Assembly (NCBI RefSeq): GCF_036324505.1
Contig: NC_086355.1
Coordinates: 26,346,518-26,410,517, forward strand
Direction of reading: 5' to 3'
Length of the DNA: 64,000 nt
DNA from: Eleginops maclovinus
Lineage: Eukaryota; Chordata; Actinopteri; Perciformes; Eleginopidae
The position numbers were made by a program, and so were the translations under genes. The notes under the pieces are model-generated. The model worked only from the letters and a program-made list of their open reading frames with translations, was not told the DNA's origin and searched no databases. Positions 11,881-23,407 of the stretch are shown here, in pieces; positions within the stretch are counted from its first letter, which is position 1; each line of letters starts with the position of its first letter.

Positions 11881-12629
11881 TAACCTGAATATTCTCATCA
11901 AATTTGATGTCAAGAATTTATTCTAATGAAGGTATTTGTATTTGAAAATTAGGTAATGTATGAATTGACAAGATAACATTTTGCAGGTATGTGTTTGGAC
12001 TCTTGATGTCCTTCGGGGGATTTAGCAGGCTGCTGGTGTCATACTGTATCAACCACAAATGCTGAGGATCCATCACTACCGAACTTGTCATGCTTTCTTG
12101 TTGCAAAGGTGGCTAAAAACACTCCAAAGTTAGGCTGAATCTGGCATTGGGTAAAAACTTGCACAGACTTATTCAAAGGGGTCCTTTCTTCACTCATCTC
12201 AAGATCTCTGAGGGAAATTGCTTTATGGATTCCGAAGAGACTCCCTTTAAAGACATTCCCACATATTTATACATGCTGGAAAACAGTCTCTGAAGTTCAC
12301 AGATTGGGAATGACTGGAGAGAAGGCTGGACAGCTGACTCGTGTGGTTCCAATCTGTCCATGTAATAACCCATGGTGATAATGTGAAACCCCATGGCCTT
12401 TTTTTTACCTTTAGGATAATCATTAATTATTTTCAGAACAGAACAGCTTTCCACCAAATTAACGAAAAAGTCAGAAATCTCCACACCTCAGAAGTTAAAA
12501 ACAAAATTGCATTAAAAAATTAATTGAATACACAGTACTGATCTGCAATTACAATAACCATATGAGAGATATTTCTTAATCTTGTTTGTACTTCTATAAT
12601 CCCTTTCTTATTGCGTAAAAAGATGCGTA
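11881..12629. other. no gene recognised
   Basis: A minus-strand ORF of 96 codons at 12,194-12,484 has no recognisable motif or splice context and I do not support it as a gene. Nothing else stands out before the hAT-2a insertion site. Confidence 0.5.
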
Positions 12630-12839
12630 ACTCCAGTCAGAGCCGGTTAAGACCTCCATGGGGCCCTAGGCAAAATTCTGCTAAGGGGCCCTCTTAACTG
12701 AACAGTCGCACCTGACACCCAGTGCTTCCACTCATCCCCCCTTTAAACATATTGCACTAGTGTCGCCACCTGTTAGTCTAACTCAAAATAAATAGAGACC
12801 AAATCAAATCGAACTAAATGTGTAACAAATTGCTCACCA

Positions 12840-15040
12840 TTAAAAGTGTCCCTTTCTGCACTTTCTGGATGCAAAATCATCAATAATGTCATCATATGAT
12901 ATTTGCTTCCCCACATCATGGTTGATGCTCATGATGGCCAAACCACTCAGACGTTCCTGGGACATGGAAGATCTCAGATAGTTTTTGATCATTTTTAACT
13001 TGCTGAAGCTCCTCTCAGCTGAGGCAACTGTCACAGGCAGAGTGACAGCAATTCTCAGGGCTATCCAAAGGTTAGGATAGAGTTCTTCCAGATTTTTCTC
13101 ACAAAGGAAAGAAAGCAGCTCAAAGGCAGTCATATTAGCTGATGGTAAGTCAAGTAAATTCTTGATTTCGTTTGCCAGATCAACTCCACTGATGTCACAG
13201 TCTTGGTTGAAGGTCAGAGTTTTCTCAAGTTCCATACACTGAGCCTTTAAGGAGTCAATGGACATCTGACATGCAGTGCTGAAGTTCAGCACTACTCCAT
13301 ATTTCGTCTTCACCTGGTTCAGAGTTTCAAATCATTCATCAATGGATGCTATTGTGGAGTCAACCACAATGTTGAAGAAGTTGACCTCAAGATTCCGCAG
13401 TGCATCAGCCACTGGCTCATCAGGTGCTTCGTAGCTAAAATGCTTTTTGCTGGTTCTCAGCCTCTTGTCCTTCAAAACAGCTTCTACATTAATTTCCTCA
13501 CAAATGCTTCTGGCTGTTGTCTGGGCATCTGAGAATCCAGTGTCCCGGTATTGAGTGAGAGAGGCTTTTGCATTTGAGATTAACTGCACAGCTACGTCAA
13601 GCTGCATTGAAGCAGATTGGAGGAGCTTGTTCACTGTATTTGTTCTTGACAGTATCTCACACCACACTACACAGCAAATCAAGAAGCGGTAAGAACCAAC
13701 TGCCTCTGCAAGTGACTGTGCCTCCACTTTCACCACAGGATCATTAATCTTCTGTCTGGCTTCCAGTAAGGCTTCTCGAATCTCACCTGACTGCGTGGGC
13801 ACTTTGAAGCCTGCTCTCCCATCTTGTGCCAGTCCGTGACTTCACTGTTATGTTCACATGTTGTTTCAAGATATTCCACCTTTGTGTGCCAGCAGAAAAA
13901 AAGGTGAACAGCTTTTGTACATAGCCAAAAAAAACAACAGCATCTTTGGAGGATTTGGCAGCATCTGCAATGACGAGGGTTAATGTGTGTGCACCACATG
14001 GAACAAACACAGCTCTGGGATTCATTCTCAACAGTCTGGCTTGTACTCCTTGGTGTTTAGATAGAATAGAAAGAATCGGAGGATGACACCCTCTTTATTT
14101 GTCACATACATGCACACAGAAGAGCACACACAGTGAAATTAGTCCTCTGCATTTAACCCACCCTAGTACTAGGAGCAGTTTACCTTTCATATTGGCCCCA
14201 TTGTCATAGGCTTGCCCTCTGCAATTGTCAAATGGAATTTTCAGATCAGTCAGCTTGTCCAAGATGACTGTAGACAGACTTAAGCCACTCGTAGCCTCAA
14301 CATTCACAAAGCCGAGGAAGTGCTCCTTTATCTCTGGCTGTCCCTTTAAAGCCAAACTTCTGAGGATAATGCACATCTGCTCCTGGTGACTAATGTCAGG
14401 TGTACAATCTAAGATAATGGAGAAGTATTTTGAGTCTCTCACTTGAGTCACAATAGTTGTGAGAATCCTGTCACTCACAAGCTGTATCAGTTCATTCTGT
14501 ATGTCCTTACTAAGATAATGAGCATGTGTCTCTCCGTCTTTAATTCTGCTGACATGATTTTCCAAAACAGGGTCAAATTTAGCTAATAATTCAACCTCTT
14601 TTAGAAAGTTTCCATTATCTGGTTGGAAGAGCTTATCTGATGAACCTCTGAATGCTAGGTTTCTTTCAGCTAGAGATTGTGTGATACTTGAGGCGTGTAA
14701 GGACATCTCGCCATCTCTTTCTTTCAGCCTCCAAAGCTATCATTTCTATGTGGTGTAGTGTTTTTCCACGACTTAAGCGCAGATCAAGTTCTCTCCACTT
14801 AATCATATTGCTTGTGTGTTCAGGACTACCCTCATGCTGCTTCAGAATGGCGTTGATATTTGACCAGTCATTAACACCTTCTCCTATTATTTTGTGTTTT
14901 TTTGTGGAAGAGAGTCTACAGCAAAAACAATACACAGCGTTGTTTTTCACTGAGAATGAAAGCCAGCTCCTGGTAATCTGTTCACCATTTGACAGCCGTC
15001 TCTGTAATAATCCTGGATGGAACCCTCTACTGGACTCCAC
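12840..15040 (-). pseudogene. hAT-2a transposase (TTF / DUF4371 / hATC), broken
   Basis: Minus-strand pieces give, in order: a TTF-type zinc finger (SWLSFSVKNNAVYCFCC, about 14,985-14,930), DUF4371 (about 14,690-14,170, with a first-aspartate block FSIILDCTPD and a second region QAYDNGANMKGK), then VPCGAHTLTL and RTGTRWESR (about 14,000-13,800), a middle region to 13,332, and a C-terminal hATC domain (VTVASAERSFSKLK, about 13,040). The family is of the ZMYM1-like kind. A SINE interrupts it at 14,087-14,184. A stop separates the blocks at 13,332, and the N-terminus is cut by the LINE at about 15,005. The same breaks exist in the 42-kb copy. Confidence 0.88.
14087..14184 (-). mobile_element. 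SINE 3' fragment inside hAT-2a transposase
   Basis: Read on the minus strand, it gives the CTAGTACTAGGGTGGGTTAA... and GTGACAAATAAAGAGG end typical of fish tRNA-SINE tails; the better-preserved tail of this type is at 40,400-40,617. The identical insertion sits at 43,636-43,733 in hAT-2b. Confidence 0.75.
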
Positions 15041-17636
15041 TCAAACACAAATTGACTTAATGTTCACAAACAGACCTGAAAGGATAACAACATCATATAA
15101 TCTATTAACAGGTTTATCCGACCATAATATTACACTACTGGGAAGGAAACTCACCCAAAATTGTTTGAAAATACAATCACTGTGAAGCAGGTTCACCTGA
15201 AAATTCCAAAACAGGATATGGACCTGTTTAAATCGGCTCTAAAAGATATCAACTGGACTGATCTTTTGTCCATTGAGGACATAGAAAATAGCTCCAACCT
15301 TTTCTTAACCACTGTTAATAATATAATATCCTCCTATAGTAGAAAAATGCCACACAGACCAAGACAAAAAAATACTCTACCTTGGCTAAATGAAGTTCTC
15401 TGGAAACAAATGAAAGACCGAGATTCCTCACTAAAGAGTCTGCTTGTAAGTCGGGTCTTAGAAGTGACTGCTATACATCTTTCCGAAATAGAGTAGTAAG
15501 AAACATAAGGAAAGCCAAAGCTGATTTCTATATAAAAGAAATTGATGATGCAAAGGGAAATGGGAAATTAATCTGGAAAAATCTCAACAAATTAATTGGA
15601 AAAGACACTCAACATTGCGTAAAGGCACTTGAACTCAAATTGAATGGAATCATAACCAGAGAAGATGACAGTATAGCTAGCACTTTTAATAATTCTTTTA
15701 TCCAATCAAGTTGAGGAACTGGCATAGAATTTTAACATTAGTAATATAGTGAGCATTCCTATTGATAATGATAAACCAATTTTCAGAATTGCGGAAATCA
15801 GTGCACTAGAGGTGGAGAACACCATAAACTCCTTAAGAAATTCAAAAGTTAAAGATGCCTATGGCCTTGATTCAACATTTTTTTTAACTCATATACAGCC
15901 GTTAATTCAGCCTATCACCCACTTAATTATCTTATCAATAAAACAAGACATTTTCCCAGTTCCTGGAAGACAGCTTTGGTAACCCCCATCTTCAAGGCTG
16001 GAGATCAAACACTGGTGGAGAACTACAGACCCATTAGTATCCTACCTGTGATCTCCCAGGTAGCCGAGAAATGGGTGGCGAAGCAGCTGACCACTCATCT
16101 TAACAAAGGCCAAACACCACTGCACCCAATGCAGTTTGGCTTTCGAAGTAACCACTCCACAGAAACAGCCAACTGCTTTCTCATTGAGAATATAAAAATG
16201 AAACTAGATAAAGGAACATTGTGGGTGCAGTATTTTTAGACTTAAAGAAGGCCTTTGACACTGTCAATCATGAAGTTCTTTTGTCAAAGCTTTCTTACTT
16301 TAATTTCTCTGGGGATGCCATCAAATGGATGTAATCATATTTAACTGACAGAAAGCAAAATACATGCATAAATAACACTTGGTCTACATCCCTCAAGGAT
16401 CTATACTATCTATATATCAATGACCTGCCCACAATCTGTCCATCAGTGCATATACAAATGTATGCAGATGACACTGCCCTCTATATGCATGCTAAAAATA
16501 AACAACAAGCCGCACACCAACTGACTGAAGCCATGGGCCATGTATCCAACTGACTAACCAATTCATGCTTACAGCTGAACATAAGCAAAACTGTTTGTAT
16601 GTACTTTTCAAAACAATCTACTGTGTCTCATAACCCTGCTGTCCTAGTTAAACAAGAGAAGATCAGAGTGGTGCCTGACTTTAAATATTTAGGAATCATC
16701 CTAGACTCACAACTCTCATTTCAAAAGCATGCAAAAAAAGGTGGCCAATACTGTCAAATTTAACCTGGCAAATTTTAGGCACATAAGACCATACCTGCCA
16801 ATGAAGGCTGCAAAGCTCTTCTTGCATGCAATGCTCTTCTCTCATTTTTCTTATTACTTAACTAGCTGGTCGCAAGCCAATAAAACAACTTTGCAACCAA
16901 TTGAATCTCTCTATAAGCAAGCACTAAAAACACTGGACCGTAAGGCAAATAGTTATCACCATTGTCTTATAGTGAAAAAGCATAAATTGTTTAACTTTGA
17001 AAACTTTATACAATTCTCTGATGCCTGTCTCATCTTTAAGGTACTTCATGGGCTTGCTCCACCCCCACTGCACCAATTCATAACACAGAAAGATAGTGTC
17101 AATAGAGTAACCAGATCAACCGCCAGAGGGGACTGCATAGTGCAGTACAGACAAAGCAAGTTTGGACACACAGCCTTCTCAATTAGAGCCACCAATTATT
17201 GGAATGGTCTGCCCAATGAATTAAGGGAGTGTAACAGCCATACAACTTTCAAAAGCAAACTCAAATTTTGGATTAGGGAACATCATATCTGTAACCACAT
17301 ACCAAATGCTTAAAGCCATGTAATGTTATTCTTCTCTTTCCCTCCTTTCTTTATTCATACTGTAACCTACTGTATGCTGTCATTTTTATGTGGAGGGTGT
17401 AGTGAGGGGCGTGCATTGTCTGTGTCTATTTGTGGGTGTGGTTATGTCTTTTTAATGATGGTTTTATTTTTTTATCAGTTTATGTATTTTTATATCTTAG
17501 GGTGGCTTTTAAGATCTGGCTATGGACAACAGAAGGAAATTAGCATAGCAGCTAACTCTGGCTTATTTACAGCAATTTGTCTGTTAATCAATGAGCACTG
17601 TCCCTACCAACTAAATAAATGAATAAATAAAAATAA
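15010..17636 (+). pseudogene. LINE fragment inside hAT-2a (endonuclease end and reverse transcriptase)
   Basis: A 5'-truncated LINE starting in the end of the endonuclease domain (IDLMFTNRPERI, then SDHNITLLGRKL). Reverse transcriptase blocks follow: VVTPIFKAGD and RPISILPV at about 15,976-16,060, QFGFRSNHSTETA at about 16,130-16,170, a YADDT catalytic box at about 16,461, and a C-terminal region to 17,313. The RPISILPV...HSTETA style points to the CR1/L2/Rex1 side of the jockey group; I cannot settle the clade. Several frameshifts and stops make it dead. It ends in an AAATAAATG-type tail at about 17,605-17,636. Confidence 0.85.
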
Positions 17637-18036
17637 ATTTGGTGGACTGTTGCTTTAGGGTCTGAGCTAGCTTCTGATGCTTGCTGTAGCCACACGTAGC
17701 CTACTTACCGGTGGCTGTACTGGACCTGTGTTTTAGCACCATTGTCATAATATTTCACGAGTTTTATTTATTCACTAATATATATCTATATTTGCCTGTT
17801 GGCTATCCAAGCAAACACAATTCAATCTTAGTAAATATTTATCCATTACTTTCCATTTTGTATAAGTGCAGTTGTAACTACACTCAGAGCGATTGATATA
17901 ACACTTAAATTACAGAAGGTAGCAAGACGCACACGGAGACCGTCCGGGGTTCACCCAGGGCTCACCGCCCTGTTATGTAGGTCAAACACGGACTAGCCCC
18001 GTCCCTCCCACTCTCCCACCCGGAGAGGAGAGTTAC

Positions 18037-18278
18037 CTGACTGCTGTTGCTGCTGTTCATCTTCATGCACTTTCTTTTTTCTCTTTTCACTCCCCGAGGC
18101 ATAGGCGCCGATTTATGTTTCTGCCGGTGGGTGCTCTAAAAAGTTTAAAGCCCGACCCTCGACAATCTCCGTGTGTGCGGTTAAATCTCCGTGGGTGCTC
18201 GGCAATCTCCGTGGGTGCTCGGGCCCCGAAGCACCCACGGTATCGGCGCCTATGCCCCGAGGGATAACTCCGCCTCAT
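18037..18278 (-). pseudogene. hAT-2a transposase exon 1, interrupted by a MITE
   Basis: On the minus strand an ATG at 18,278 opens a lysine- and glutamine-rich N-terminus (MRRSYPSG, then SEKRKKKVHEDEQQQQQS) that ends at a good donor, CAG|GTAACT, at 18,037/18,036. A 155-bp MITE splits it between the two blocks. This exon is deleted in the 42-kb copy. Confidence 0.65.
18100..18254. mobile_element. 155-bp hAT-type MITE with CATAGGCGCCGA ends
   Basis: Ends CATAGGCGCCGA / TCGGCGCCTATG match perfectly as inverted repeats. The flanks are a perfect 8-bp TSD, CCCCGAGG, at 18,092-18,099 and 18,255-18,262. The interior holds three near-copies of AATCTCCGTGGGTGCTCGG. It is absent from hAT-2b because that region is deleted there. 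Confidence 0.93.
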
Positions 18279-18541
18279 CTTGCTGATGCCGTTGATGCAC
18301 ATGCATCACTGGCAATCTGACGAGCAGCGCGACGGACGGTCACGTCGTCACATTTTTTTCCTTCTTTTTTTCCACGGGGCCTCTATGAGTTTGCAGGGCC
18401 CTACGCAACGTGCGTAGTGTGCGTATTGGGTGAACCGGTACTGACTCCAGTCACTGAATTTATGCAACATTGTGTCAAATGGGAAACTTTCTACTACATG
18501 TTATCGTAGTTTATGGCCTGTTGGGGGCAGCAGAACTTCTA

Positions 18542-18761
18542 CAGCTCCGGAAAAAATTAAGAGACCACGCCACATTTTTCTTAAATCTCAATCTCTACAT
18601 GAAACCATTTCAGTTTCTGTTGAATTCCAACACAGAGAAATGTTATCAGTAATTTAAAGAATACAATAAATAAATTAATTAAATCATTTTACTCAAAGAC
18701 ATACCTGTAAACCCGGTTAAACTGATAATGCTGCAGTGGTCTCTCAATTTTTCCGGAGCTG
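18542..18761. mobile_element. Tc1/mariner-type MITE, 220 bp
   Basis: Inverted ends CAGCTCCGGAAAAAATTAAG... match over about 25 of 27 bases at the right end (TCTCAATTTTTCCGGAGCTG). The flanking dinucleotide is TA on both sides (18,540-18,541 and 18,762-18,763), as expected for Tc1/mariner. There is no coding capacity. Confidence 0.88.
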
Positions 18762-18763
18762 TA

Positions 18764-19384
18764 TGTGAGTGACATCTTTTCCAAGCCTTTTCATTGCCTC
18801 ATCTTCAACTTTCAGACCATTTGCAACACGATGTTTTTTTTTTGTATCCAAATGTGCATTGGAAGAGGTTTCAATTCCTATTTTGCGAGAATCAAAAGTA
18901 AGAGAATGACATGAAACAAATGAAAAAGAAGAAATTAGATGAGAAAAAAAAAGGCTGAGATCAGTGGAAATGTAGAATTATAAAAGCTGACAAGAAGAAA
19001 GAGAAGGAAGACATGATGTGAATTCACTTGTGAACAGCAAGAATATCTCTCTAACTTCCTCTATTCATACTTTGAATAGAGGAAGTAAAAACAAAAATCT
19101 GTAAACAAACTTGATCCTGAAGTAAGAAGTTTGTTTATAGATTTTTGATAGTTACTTGCACACTAAAATGACGCATAAAGCAACATATTTAAAAGAGCAA
19201 CACCTTAAACTAAAATGTCTAAAACTATAAATACATGTTCAGCTGTGCAGAGTTTGCAATTCAACTTGTTTGCCATAAACACAGAACTGCTTTATTGACA
19301 ACTCAGCAATTAGGATGTAGCACTAGAAAAAGACTACATATAAGAACTTTTGACAACAACAATAGATATATGGACAGCAGAGGA
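18764..19384. other. no gene; contains two perfect or near-perfect hairpins
   Basis: AT-rich sequence without a protein-like ORF. Inverted repeats occur at 19,054-19,086 (arms of 14 bp) and 19,093-19,146 (arms of 20 bp with one mismatch). Confidence 0.7.
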
Positions 19385-19487
19385 AGAGGAAGAGGTAGAG
19401 GGGGATAAGAGAGAGATGGAGGATAAGAGAGAGAGGGAGGATAAGAAAGAGAGGGAGGATAAGAGAGAGAGGGAGGATGAACTGCAC
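19385..19487 (+). repeat. GA-rich minisatellite, unit about 19 bp
   Basis: About five copies of GGATAAGAGAGAGAGGGA with small variations. The Ser/Leu/Tyr/Pro-rich ORFs on the minus strand are artefacts of the repeat. Confidence 0.9.
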
Positions 19488-19619
19488 TCAAGTGTTCTGA
19501 GAAAATAAGCCCTATTTTCCCAAAACAAGTTTTAGAAGGTGAAAAAAACTGTAAATGTACTGAAACAGTAACTGAAATATTACTTTTTTCTTTATGTATT
19601 CAACAAATAAATCGTGTTG

Positions 19620-22540
19620 TTATTCCATTTTTCTTATTGTTAAATGATCAAAACCAACAGTGTGTAAGTCTGTCTCCCAGTATTGGCTGACTTCCCGAAA
19701 CTCTCGGTTCCAGGCCCATTGATAGGCCTTCTGGCTCAGCTCTCTTTTCGTCACAACGGTGCGGTAAAGCGACTGCAGTACCGCTCCCACTGCTTCGATT
19801 CTCCGGCCCATCTCACGGTCCATTGTTCCCTCATTCGAGAACAAGACCCCGAGATACTTGAACTCCTTCACTTGGGGTAAGGCTTCATTCCCTACCTGGA
19901 GTGGACAGTCCATCGGTTTCCTGCTGAGAAACATGGCCTCAGATTTGGAGGTGCTGATCCTCATCCCAGCCGCTTCACACTCGGCCGCAAACCGATCCAG
20001 TGAGTGCTGAAGGTCACAGACCGATGAAGCCATTAGGACCACATCATCTGCAAAAAGCAGTGGTGCAATCCTTAGCCCACCGAACTGCAGACCCCCTCCC
20101 CCACGACTACGCCTCGAAATCCTGTCCATGAATATCACAAACAGGATTGGTGACAAAGCGCAGCCCTGGCGGAGGCCAACCCTCACCGGAAATCGGTCCG
20201 ACATGCTACCGAGGACTCGGACACAGCTCTCGCTTTGAGAGTACAGAGATTGGATGGGCCTGAGTAGAGACCCCCTCACCCCATACTCCCGCAGCACCTC
20301 CCACAGTATCTCCTTGGGAACCCGGTCATACGCCTTCTCCAAATCCACAAAGCACATGTAGGCCAGATGAGCGTACTCCCAGGCCCCCTCCAGGATCCTT
20401 GCGAGAGTGAAAAGCTGGTCCGTCGTTCCACGACCAGGATGAAAACTGCATTGTTCCTCCTCAATCTGAGGTTCGACAATCGGCCGGACCCTCCTTTCCA
20501 GCCCCTTAGAGTAAACTTTCCCATTTGATGCCTCTGTAATTGGCACATACCCTCTGATCCCCCTTTTTAAAAAGAGGAACCAACACCCCGGTCTGCCACT
20601 CCTTCGGTACTGTTTCCGACTTCCACGCAATGTTGATGAGACGTGTCAACCATGACAGTCCCTCAACACCCAGAGCCTTCAGCATTTCTGGGTGGATCTC
20701 ATCCACCCCCGGGGCTTTGCCACTGTGGAGCTGTTTAACTACCTCACTGACTTCCCCCCGTGAGATTGGAATTGATCCCCCTTCATACTCCAGCTCCGCC
20801 TCTAACATAGAGGCCGGAGTTGTCGGATTCAGGAGTTCCTCAAAGTATCCTTCCACCGCCCTAACACACTATCAGTTGAGGTCAACAGTGTCCCATCCTT
20901 ACTGTACACAGCTTGGATGGTTCCCTGCTTCCCCCTCCTGAGGTGTCGGACGGTTTTCCAGAACAACTTTGGTGCCGACCAAAAGTCCTTCTTCATGGCT
21001 TCTCCGAACTTCTCCCACACCCGCTGCTTTGCCTCGGCCATGGCTGAGGCTGTTGCCCTTCGGGCCCGTCAATACCTTGCAACTTCGTCAGGAGTACCCA
21101 GGGATAACATATCCCGGAAGGCCTCCTTCTTCAGTCGGACGGCTTCCCTGACCATCGGTGTCCACCAGGAGGTTCGAGGGTTACCGCCCCTTGAGACACC
21201 TAAGACCTTGAGACCACAGCTCCCCGCCGCAGCTTCGGCAATGGAGGCTTTGAAAACTGCCCACTCTGGTTCAATATCCCCAGACTCCGCAGGGATGCCT
21301 GAAATGCTCCGCCGGAGGTGTGAGTTGAAGGCCTCCTGGACTTGGGACTCTTCCAGATGTTCCCAGTTCACCCGCACTACACGTTTGGGCTTACCAGGTC
21401 TGTCCAGAGGCTTCCCCTGCCACTCGACCCAACTCACCACCAGATGGTGATCAGTTGACAACTCCGCCCCTCTCTTCACCCGAGTGTCCAAAACATGCGG
21501 CCTCAGGTCCGATGATACGATAACAAAATCGATCATGGACCTTCTGCCTAGGGTGCTCTGGTACCACGTACACTTATGAGCATCCTTATGTTTGAACATG
21601 GTGTTTATTATGGCCAATCCATGACTAGCAGAGAAGTCCAGTAACAAACCACCACTCCGGTTCAGATCAGGGGTGCCGTTCCTCCCAATCATGCCCTTCC
21701 AAGTGTCTCCATCATTGCCCACGTGTGCGTTGAAATCTCCCAGTAAGACCAAGGAGTCCCCTTCAGGAGCCCCATACAAGACTTCTTTCAGGGTCTCCAA
21801 GGAGGCCGAATACTCTGAACTGCTGTTTGGTGCATAAGCACACACAACAGTCAGAGTTTTCCCCCCCCATGACCCGCAGGCGTAGGGAGGCGACCCTCTC
21901 GTCCACTGGGGTAAACTCCAACAAAGCGGCACTCAACCGGGGGCTTGTGAGTATCCCCACATCCGCTCGGCGCCTCACACCTTGGGCAACTCCGGAGAAG
22001 AATAGAGTCCAACCCCTATCCAGAAGTAAGGTTCCAGAGCCGACGCTGTGCGTAGAGGTGAGCCCCACCAGATCCAACTGGTAATGCTCCACATCCCGCA
22101 CAAGCTCCGGCTCCTTCCCCCCCAGATAGGTGACATTCCACATCCCAAAAGCCAGCTTCTGTCACCTGAGTCTGGTCCGTCGAGACCCTCTGCTTTCACT
22201 GCCACCCTTCTGGCAGCGCACCCAACCCCCTCGCTGTTTCAGGCTGTGCCTGGCAGGGCTCCATAGCAAGCCCGGCCACCAGACGCTCGCTGACGAGTCC
22301 TCCTTCTGGGCCTGGCTCCAGAAGAGGACCCCGGGCTTCCTCCGGGCCGGGTATCCTCGCTTTCATGTTTGTTTGTCATGAGGTCTTTTGAACCAATCTT
22401 AGTCTGGCCTCTTACCTGAGACCAATTTGCCATGGGAGACCCTACCAGGAACACAAGGTTCCAGACAACACAGCCCCCAGGTTCATCGGGGCACACAAAC
22501 CTCTCCACCACGATAAGGTGCTGGTTCTCGGAAAGGCTGA
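19620..22540 (-). pseudogene. RTE-type (Rex3-like) LINE, endonuclease and reverse transcriptase, broken
   Basis: Minus-strand coding blocks run from 22,540 to 19,620. The apurinic-type endonuclease spans about 22,143-21,430 ([46 protein letters not shown]). Reverse transcriptase follows at about 20,860-19,740 (HPEMLKALG, VLVPLFKKGDQ, MCFVDLEKAYDRVP, GLRQGCALSPILF, LLFADDVVLMAS, EFKYLGVLF). The arrangement and wording match RTE/Rex3-type LINEs of fishes, from memory. The reading frame shifts at least three times (near 21,850, 21,050 and 20,600), so it is dead. Beyond TVVTKRELSQKA the expected C-terminal sequence is replaced by unrelated residues, so the 3' end is truncated or rearranged at about 19,740-19,620. 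Confidence 0.88.
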
Positions 22541-22565
22541 CAAACTAACAATTGAAAACATAAAA

Positions 22566-23006
22566 CATTTCTTTGGATGAATGGCAGCCAAGCTGTCTTC
22601 CCTGCTAGACAATGTGTCGTCCGTCCACCCCCCCCCCCCTCCAGGACACCCCGTCTGCAATGTGCAGCTCCTCTTCAGTGACAGGCTGCTTCACCCTTGG
22701 TGTCTCACGGAGAGATACCGCAGGTCCTTCCTTCCTGCAGCGGTCAGACTGAACAACGAGCATGGCCCCTGGTAGACCCCCCACTCACACAGCTTAAGAC
22801 TACGACAGCGCTGCTGTGCAATAACACTTAGGTGCAAGTGTTAGGTGTTTGTAAATTAGTAGAATCTACTTCGAATGTAACTTGTAGATTTGAATAACTT
22901 TACCATTTTATATATTTTGTGCACTCCCTTTTATCTGATAGTGCTTTATTTTATTATAACTTTTTGTTTATCTTCACTTTTATATTACATGTCTCTTGTT
23001 AGACGC
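22566..23006 (+). pseudogene. 3' end of a second LINE-like element, plus strand
   Basis: A short frame at 22,672-22,775 reads DRLLHPWCLTERYRRSFLPA then AVRLNNEHGPW, a layout like the C-terminus of several fish LINE ORF2 proteins. AT-rich 3' UTR-like sequence follows and runs into the retroviral insertion site. The clade is not identified. The last bases, TTGTTAGACGC, continue across the retrovirus at 28,798. Confidence 0.45.
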
Positions 23007-23407
23007 TGAGGTATATCTTGTAGCGATGTTTGTGAAGATGATGAAGAAGTCTCCGGAGACACCAGCTTGTATATAATAAGGTTTATTACAACAGCATTAC
23101 TTACTTACTTTACACCAACACGGGCAATACGAGGTTCCCAGAGCCAATTGTGGAAGTCCCCCCGAACTATCTCTGTGCATGCCATTTATAGAAGAAAATA
23201 TGTGTGCGCATCCAAAGTATGTGTGCTCACCTGAGGTAATCAATAACAATGTGTGCCCCCCTAAGGTGACATAGGTCAGTTCATAGGGGCCCCCTGACGT
23301 ATGCCAGATGTTGTTTTTCACTCTCCTATCACCCAACATTTCTCTTACCCAACCTATGACCTCAGAGAGTATCTACCTTTGTATATCCCCAAATTTAATA
23401 CACCACA
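23007..23407 (-). repeat. ERV LTR1 (outer 3' LTR)
   Basis: 401 bp, TG...CA ends on the coding strand. On that strand a TATAAA lies near 23,190 and an AATAAA near 23,085. Immediately upstream on the coding strand is a purine tract, GAAGGGGGGAATA, the expected polypurine tract. By eye it is identical to LTR2 except for one base near its end (TGAGG here, TGATG in LTR2). Confidence 0.93.

Larger units (their letters stand above)
12638..18443 (-). mobile_element. hAT-2a: composite hAT carrying a LINE and a SINE
   Basis: The element starts CAGAGCCGGTTAAGAC and ends GTGAACCGGTACTG, imperfect terminal inverted repeats. It is bounded by a perfect 8-bp TSD, ACTCCAGT, at 12,630-12,637 and 18,444-18,451. 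Its own transposase is on the minus strand. Inside are a SINE fragment (14,087-14,184), a LINE fragment (about 15,010-17,636) and a later 155-bp MITE in the first transposase exon (18,100-18,254). The same composite occurs at 42,193-51,799 with a different TSD, so the unit has transposed with its cargo. Confidence 0.93.

Noticed and set aside
12194..12484. 96-codon minus-strand ORF
   Set aside because: No recognisable domain, no flanking exons, AT-rich composition; chance is the simpler explanation.
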